From Nitrospiraceae bacterium (GTDB lineage: Bacteria; Nitrospirota; Thermodesulfovibrionia; Thermodesulfovibrionales; UBA1546): a DNA stretch of 7,333 nucleotides. The stretch lies in NCBI GenBank assembly GCA_003535475.1, contig DOHC01000234.1:1-7333 (forward strand), read 5' to 3'. This document shows positions 6,755 through 7,333 of the stretch, in pieces. Both the position numbers and the translations under genes were made by a program. Within the stretch, counting starts at the first letter, position 1. Each line of letters starts with the position of its first letter. The notes beneath the pieces are model-generated. The model was not told the DNA's origin and made no database searches. It saw only the letters and a program-made list of their open reading frames with translations.

Positions 6755-7105
6755 ATGAAAATCAGCCATTACTCATTCGGCAAGATCACTGTTGACGGGA
6801 AGGACTATACTTCGGATGTCATCATCTATCCTGACAGGGTTGATTCAAAATGGTGGAGGAAGGAGGGGCATTATCTCCAGCCTGCTGACCTGACAGATAT
6901 AATAAATGCAAAGCCGGATATCCTGATTATCGGCGCAGGCGCATCAGGCGTAATGAAAGTGCCGGAAGAAACTCTTAAGTTTATAAAATCAAAAGGCATT
7001 GAGGTTAGCGCTGCGGTGACGGGCAAGGCAGTGGAGTTGTTTAATAAGTTGCAGGCTGGAAAGCCTGACAAAATAATAATAACAGCCTTGCATTTGACAT
7101 GCTGA
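6755..7105 (+). CDS. Mth938/DUF498 (NDUFAF3-like) domain protein
   Basis: A small soluble protein of 116 residues in the Mth938-like family (DUF498), whose eukaryotic relative NDUFAF3 helps assemble respiratory complex I. The bacterial members have no settled function. Family signatures seen: the N-terminal SFGKITVDGKDYTSDVIIYPDRV, WWRKEGHYLQPADL (33-46), ILIIGAGASGVMKVPEE (56-72) and VTGKAVELFNKLQAGK (88-103). The glycine-rich segment around residue 60 gives the family's alpha/beta fold and should not be read as a proven nucleotide site. It has a good Shine-Dalgarno sequence and lies 67 bp downstream of ligA on the same strand, so co-transcription with pncC-ligA is plausible but a shared role is not evident. 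The length is typical and nothing is missing; the protein ends in cysteine. Confidence 0.88.
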   Translation: MKISHYSFGKITVDGKDYTSDVIIYPDRVDSKWWRKEGHYLQPADLTDIINAKPDILIIGAGASGVMKVPEETLKFIKSKGIEVSAAVTGKAVELFNKLQAGKPDKIIITALHLTC

Positions 7106-7112
7106 GAGAGCT

Positions 7113-7135
7113 ATCAAGATTCTTGATGTTTTAGT
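7113..7135 (+). terminator. Weak hairpin with T-rich tail after the Mth938-domain gene
   Basis: ATCAAG (7113-7118) and CTTGAT (7122-7127) form a perfect 6-bp stem around the loop ATT. It is followed by GTTTTAGTTT and begins 8 bp after the stop codon. Position and shape suit a rho-independent terminator of the pncC-ligA block, but the stem has only two G-C pairs, so it would be weak. Confidence 0.35.
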
Positions 7136-7137
7136 TT

Positions 7138-7166
7138 GTCATTCCCGCGCAGGCGGGAATCCAGAT
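7138..7166 (+). repeat. Palindromic repeat copy C, just upstream of the GIY-YIG remnant
   Basis: GTC, then a perfect 8-bp stem ATTCCCGC (7141-7148) and GCGGGAAT (7153-7160) around loop GCAG, then CCAGATT. It matches copy A in both flanks and copy B in stem sequence. It ends about 11 bp before the ATG of the interrupted nuclease frame. Confidence 0.88.
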
Positions 7167-7177
7167 TCCTTAACAAT

Positions 7178-7333
7178 ATGAGTAAATATTACGTTTATAT
7201 TTTAGCAAGCAAAAAGAATGGCACATTGTATATAGGTGTGACATCTGATTTAGTTAAGCGCATTTATGAGCATAAGAATAATTTGGTTTAGGGTTTTACA
7301 AAGAAATATTGAGTTCTTGTCAATAGGTGTGTA
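7178..7333 (+). pseudogene. GIY-YIG nuclease-domain gene, broken by in-frame stops (partial at right edge)
   Basis: ATG at 7178 opens MSKYYVYILASKKNGTLYIG then VTSDLVKRIYEHKNNLV, which is the start of the small single-domain GIY-YIG family (UPF0213/YhbQ-like): YVYIL and LYIG form the two signature strands, and Arg in VKR and the EHK segment follow in order. At 7289-7291 a TAG replaces the expected Glu codon. The same frame then continues GFTKKY, exactly the family's next residues, before a TGA at 7310-7312 where Gly is usual. Intact relatives are about 85-100 residues and need a later catalytic glutamate, which a 37-residue product would lack. The gene is therefore very probably dead. Past 7312 the similarity fades, and the window ends at 7333, so further damage cannot be judged. 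A palindromic repeat lies just upstream. Confidence 0.82.

Noticed and set aside
6714..6758. 14-codon frame ending in an ATGA overlap with the Mth938-domain start
   Set aside because: No ribosome site of its own and no leader-peptide character; a chance frame in the purine-rich stretch is enough to explain it.

Overview
The window looks like a core-gene segment of a moderately AT-rich Gram-negative-type bacterium. Nitrospirota (Thermodesulfovibrionia) or a deltaproteobacterial relative is my best guess. It rests on the overall feel of the proteins and on the dispersed GTCATTCCCGC...GCGGGAATCCA repeats, so the taxonomic call is weak. I see no CRISPR array, phage module, tRNA or rRNA.

Left half (1-4095, all minus strand, read right to left): an RluB/RsuA-family pseudouridine synthase, then aspS (aspartyl-tRNA synthetase, overlapping it by 41 bp), then a small three-helix membrane protein of unknown function 11 bp further on, then the first 341 codons of leuS (leucyl-tRNA synthetase), which run off the left edge. 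leuS starts at TTG. It seems to have its own sigma-70-type promoter (TTGTCA, 18 bp, TATAAT), and its untranslated leader holds a pair of head-to-head palindromic repeats. The three recognisable products act in translation: rRNA modification and two aminoacyl-tRNA syntheses.

Right half (4167-7105, plus strand, divergent from the first block): a stand-alone CinA C-terminal domain protein (PncC-type NMN deamidase), ligA (NAD-dependent DNA ligase) 4 bp later, and a small Mth938/DUF498-domain protein 67 bp after that. The first two make a metabolic pair: LigA splits NAD+ and releases NMN, and PncC converts NMN to NaMN so it can re-enter NAD synthesis. About 55-70 bp separate the divergent blocks, depending on the rluB start, and could hold overlapping back-to-back promoters.

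Right edge (7106-7333): another copy of the palindromic repeat lies 11-12 bp before the start of a GIY-YIG nuclease-like reading frame. That frame is interrupted by two in-frame stops and looks like a decayed mobile unit.

Main points for a second look: the repeat family with compensatory stem changes and its neighbouring GIY-YIG remnant, the heptad repeat inserted in frame within aspS, the AspRS residues that predict a non-discriminating enzyme, and the pncC-ligA pairing. I did not find a clearly new multi-gene system.
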